Source: Pilibacter termitis
GTDB taxonomy: Bacteria > Bacillota > Bacilli > Lactobacillales > Streptococcaceae
Assembly (NCBI RefSeq): GCF_900167335.1
Contig: NZ_FUXI01000027.1
Coordinates: forward strand, 1 to 34,711
DNA: 34,711 bases
Direction of reading: 5' to 3'
Below, in pieces: positions 32,381-34,711 of this stretch. How positions within the stretch are numbered: position 1 is the first letter of the stretch; each line of letters starts with the position of its first letter. Under the pieces are notes generated by a model. The model ran no database searches. It saw nothing but the letters and a program-made list of their open reading frames with translations, and was not told the DNA's origin. The position numbers and the translations under genes are program-made.

Positions 32381-34369
32381 TTATTTTACAATCACTTTCC
32401 CAACCACATCATTTGCTTTTGCTGTTTGATTGGCTTTTGAAAGTTCTACGTTTGAAATAGCGTCCATATTGGTGAAGGCGATGATAATATCTGTTTTCTT
32501 GCCTGCTTCTTTTACTTTTGACAAGTCCATTTCTGCTACTTTATCACCTTTTTTCACTACTTGACCTTCTTCAACTGCCAATGTGAATGGCTCACCTTGA
32601 AGTTGTACAGTATCAATTCCCATGTGAAGCAATACTTCTGCTCCACTTTCCGTTTGAATACCCATTGCGTGTTTAGTTGGGAAAATACTTGTGATTTTTC
32701 CTGCAACTGGTGTATAAACGGCATTACTCGTTGGGCGAACAGCATAGCCGTCTCCCATCATTTTTTCAGAGAATACATCATCTTCTACGTCGCTAATAGA
32801 GATAACTTCTCCATCAGCTACCGCGAAAAAATCGTCTTTTCCACCTTTTGTTTCACTTGCTTTTTGCTCAACAACAGGTGTTGATGTTTGAACACTCTCT
32901 AAACCAGCACCACCAGATTGCTGAATTTTTTTCATTTCATCTGCTACGAATTGTACTTCTGTTCCAACGATTACTTGCACATTTTTATCATCAAGCACAC
33001 GCATACCCGGTACACCTGTTGATTTAATAGCTGTTTCATTGACATTTTTACTATCTTTCACGATTAAACGAAGACGTGTTGTACAGTTGTCAATAGATTC
33101 TACGTTTTCAATTCCACCAAGCCCTTTGTAAATGCGAGAGGCAAGAACTTGGAATTTGTTGTCTGCTGTTGTATTGTTGTCAATATCAGGCATTTCTTCG
33201 CCGTCACCTTCTTCACGACCCGGTGTCATAAGGTTAAATGTGCGAATCATAAATGTAAACACTACATAATAAACTACTGCCATAACCAAACCTAAAACAA
33301 GTAACATAAATGGTTTGTTTGCAAGCGGAAGATTGAAACTCAAGATGTAGTCAATCAAACCTGCTGAGAAGTTAAATCCTGCTGTCCAATGGAATGTTGC
33401 CGCAATAAACATTGAAATACCTGTCAATATCGCATGCACAACGTATAATGGCCATGCAACAAACATAAATGAAAACTCAAGCGGTTCTGTTACCCCTGTT
33501 GTGAATGCTGCAACTGCTGCTGCAAGCATAAGAGAGGCTGTTGCTTTTTTCTTTTCAGGGCGAGCATTTTGGTAAATTGCTAATGCTCCAGCTGGCAAAC
33601 CAAACATCATCACAGGGAAGAATCCTGCTTGATACATACCAGTTACACCTTTTACACCATCTCCGCTCCAGAATTTTGCAATGTCATCAATTCCTGCAAT
33701 GTTGAACCAGAATACATTGTTCAATGCGTGGTGCATACCTGTTGGGATTAACAAACGATTGAAAAAACCGTACAATCCAGCACCTAGTGGACCCATTTTT
33801 GAAATGAACTCACCAAATGTTACCAAACCTCCATAAACAGCTGGCCAAACGAATAAAAGAATTGCTGATACCGCCAACATCACAAATGAAGTCACGATTG
33901 GTACTAAACGGCGTCCGCTAAAGAATGAAAACGCCATAGGAAGTTTCACACCACTAAATTTGTTGTACATAGCAGCACCAATAAGTCCTGCTAAAATCCC
34001 AATAAATACGTTTTTGTTGTTAATTGCACCAAATGCTGTTGCCACTTTTTCGACTTCAATTCCTTGGAACATTGCAACAGCTGCTGAATTTAAAAGTGTC
34101 ATTGGTACAAGGAAAGAAACTAAACCTGTAAGAGCTGCTGCTCCGTCCTTGTCTTTTGACATACCATAGGCAAGACCTACGGCAAACAAAATTCCTAAAT
34201 TATCAAGAATTGTTCCTCCAGCTTTAATTAGGAATGCTGCAAAAACATTGCCTCCACCCCAACCACTTGGGTCAATTGCGTAACCAATTCCCATAAACAA
34301 TGCTGCAACTGGTAAAGTTGCTACTGGTAGCATTAAGCTACGTCCCATATTTTGTAGATATGCTTTCAA
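32381..34369 (-). CDS. PTS glucose/N-acetylglucosamine-type permease, EIICBA
   Basis: A 662-residue phosphotransferase permease with fused domains. EIIC covers residues 1 to about 385 (MGRSLMLPVATLPVAALFMG near the start, and IPTGMHHALNNVFWF). EIIB has phosphorylated Cys429 in IDNCTTRLRL. EIIA covers about 515-662, with His567 and active-site His582 in LLHMGIDTV. It imports and phosphorylates a glucose-type sugar. The sequence style favours N-acetylglucosamine, but this is not certain. The start codon is TTG at 34369 with AAAGGA 9 bases upstream. The region before the gene is filled by repeats, so its promoter is not evident. Confidence 0.93.
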   Translation of the reverse strand: MKAYLQNMGRSLMLPVATLPVAALFMGIGYAIDPSGWGGGNVFAAFLIKAGGTILDNLGILFAVGLAYGMSKDKDGAAALTGLVSFLVPMTLLNSAAVAMFQGIEVEKVATAFGAINNKNVFIGILAGLIGAAMYNKFSGVKLPMAFSFFSGRRLVPIVTSFVMLAVSAILLFVWPAVYGGLVTFGEFISKMGPLGAGLYGFFNRLLIPTGMHHALNNVFWFNIAGIDDIAKFWSGDGVKGVTGMYQAGFFPVMMFGLPAGALAIYQNARPEKKKATASLMLAAAVAAFTTGVTEPLEFSFMFVAWPLYVVHAILTGISMFIAATFHWTAGFNFSAGLIDYILSFNLPLANKPFMLLVLGLVMAVVYYVVFTFMIRTFNLMTPGREEGDGEEMPDIDNNTTADNKFQVLASRIYKGLGGIENVESIDNCTTRLRLIVKDSKNVNETAIKSTGVPGMRVLDDKNVQVIVGTEVQFVADEMKKIQQSGGAGLESVQTSTPVVEQKASETKGGKDDFFAVADGEVISISDVEDDVFSEKMMGDGYAVRPTSNAVYTPVAGKITSIFPTKHAMGIQTESGAEVLLHMGIDTVQLQGEPFTLAVEEGQVVKKGDKVAEMDLSKVKEAGKKTDIIIAFTNMDAISNVELSKANQTAKANDVVGKVIVK

Positions 34370-34389
34370 TTTTCTAGTTCCTTTCTGAA

Positions 34390-34460
34390 GGGCACCTATA
34401 AAAACTCACACTTATCCCAAATTGCTAGTTTTCCGTTTTTCTTCGTCAATCTCCTCAACC
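34390..34460. repeat. Palindromic repeat family 2, half copy
   Basis: A 71-base left arm, matching 19533-19603 base for base apart from a few changes and ending just at the base of the tip hairpin. The right arm is absent, and family 1 copy H begins one base later. Confidence 0.85.
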
Positions 34461-34461
34461 T

Positions 34462-34583
34462 TGTCTAGCTACGGGGGCAGGAGTTTGGTCGCTGTTCGCA
34501 ATGCTACTTGAAACTTCGTTTCAAGCAAGTAAATAGCATGGCTCACTACGACAAACTCCTGAACGCCCCTCTTAGCTTTTCTA
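34462..34583 (+). repeat. Palindromic repeat family 1, copy H
   Basis: Stem words AGGAGTTT/AAACTCCT, GTCGC/ACGAC and ATGCTA/TAGCAT, with tip CTTGAAAC/GTTTCAAG. Part of the upstream region of the PTS gene. Confidence 0.9.
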
Positions 34584-34711
34584 TGTCTAGCTACGAAGTG
34601 CAGGAGTTTGGCAACTGTTCGCAGTGTCGCTCGAAACTAAAGTTTCGATGCTAGTCTTTCAAGAATCTTTGATTCTTAGAAAGACTGTATGCGAAACGAA
34701 GTGTAGCGGTA
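34584..34711 (+). repeat. Palindromic repeat family 1, copy I, interrupted and cut by the window end
   Basis: Begins like other copies (CTAGCTACGA, AGGAGTTT, GGCAAC, TGTTCGCA). After the CGAAACT/AGTTTCG tip it diverges into a second hairpin (34653-34686: AGTCTTTC-AGAATC with GATTCTT-GAAAGACT). The rest is outside the window. Confidence 0.75.

Overview
The window is low-GC DNA from a Gram-positive bacterium, most likely a member of the Lactobacillales close to Enterococcaceae. This rests on gene content (clpE with a CtsR-type operator and a DUF1827 gene just downstream, recG-plsX-acp, ylqF-rnhB-dprA, a class III ribonucleotide reductase activase, strong AGGAGG-type ribosome binding sites) and on AT-rich extended -10 promoters. 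I could not confirm the species. Gene functions come from motifs read by eye, without database searches.

Layout. Positions 1-346 hold the end of an ISL3-type insertion sequence with a partial transposase. 366-4195 is a minus-strand cluster: an MBL hydrolase, then DUF1634, TauE/SafE permease, isochorismatase-like protein, an unknown gene and an O-methyltransferase. 4241-4872 has a small membrane protein preceded by three tandem palindromic repeats. 4880-6484 carries a YhfI-like MBL protein, nrdG and tRNA-Arg(TCT). 6619-9159 is dprA-rnhB-ylqF. 9384-14109 carries a CPBP protein and an apparent operon apbE - small membrane protein - NCS1-permease/acyltransferase fusion. 14290-19521 holds a DUF2130 coiled-coil protein, a 5'-nucleotidase-like protein, a HAD protein, an ANT(6)-like nucleotidyltransferase and a UbiA/MenA-like prenyltransferase. 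19732-23176 is an FtsX-type ABC exporter. 23788-27247 is recG-plsX-acp. 27389-28318 is hemH, 28379-28561 a tautomerase, 28811-31561 clpE and the DUF1827 gene, 31622-32122 an anchored coiled-coil protein, and 32381-34369 a three-domain PTS sugar permease.

The most unusual content is a set of intergenic palindromic repeats. Family 1 (about 122 bp; copies at 4503, 4627, 4751, 14322, 14445, 17515, 32301, 34462 and 34584) forms long hairpins. Its fixed segments alternate with stem words that differ between copies but stay complementary within each copy. Where it precedes a gene, its constant CTAGACA end usually lies just upstream of the Shine-Dalgarno sequence. Family 2 is a 155-bp palindrome at 19533 and 23220 with flanking 4-bp AT repeats, plus a half copy at 34390 fused to family 1. 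Family 3 (10059 and 16781) contains or abuts the ribosome binding site of the next gene. Together they suggest mobile or amplified hairpin modules sitting in 5' untranslated regions. The second point of interest is the fusion of a 12-TM-type NCS1 permease to a PlsC-like acyltransferase with a zinc ribbon, translationally coupled to a 57-residue membrane protein.
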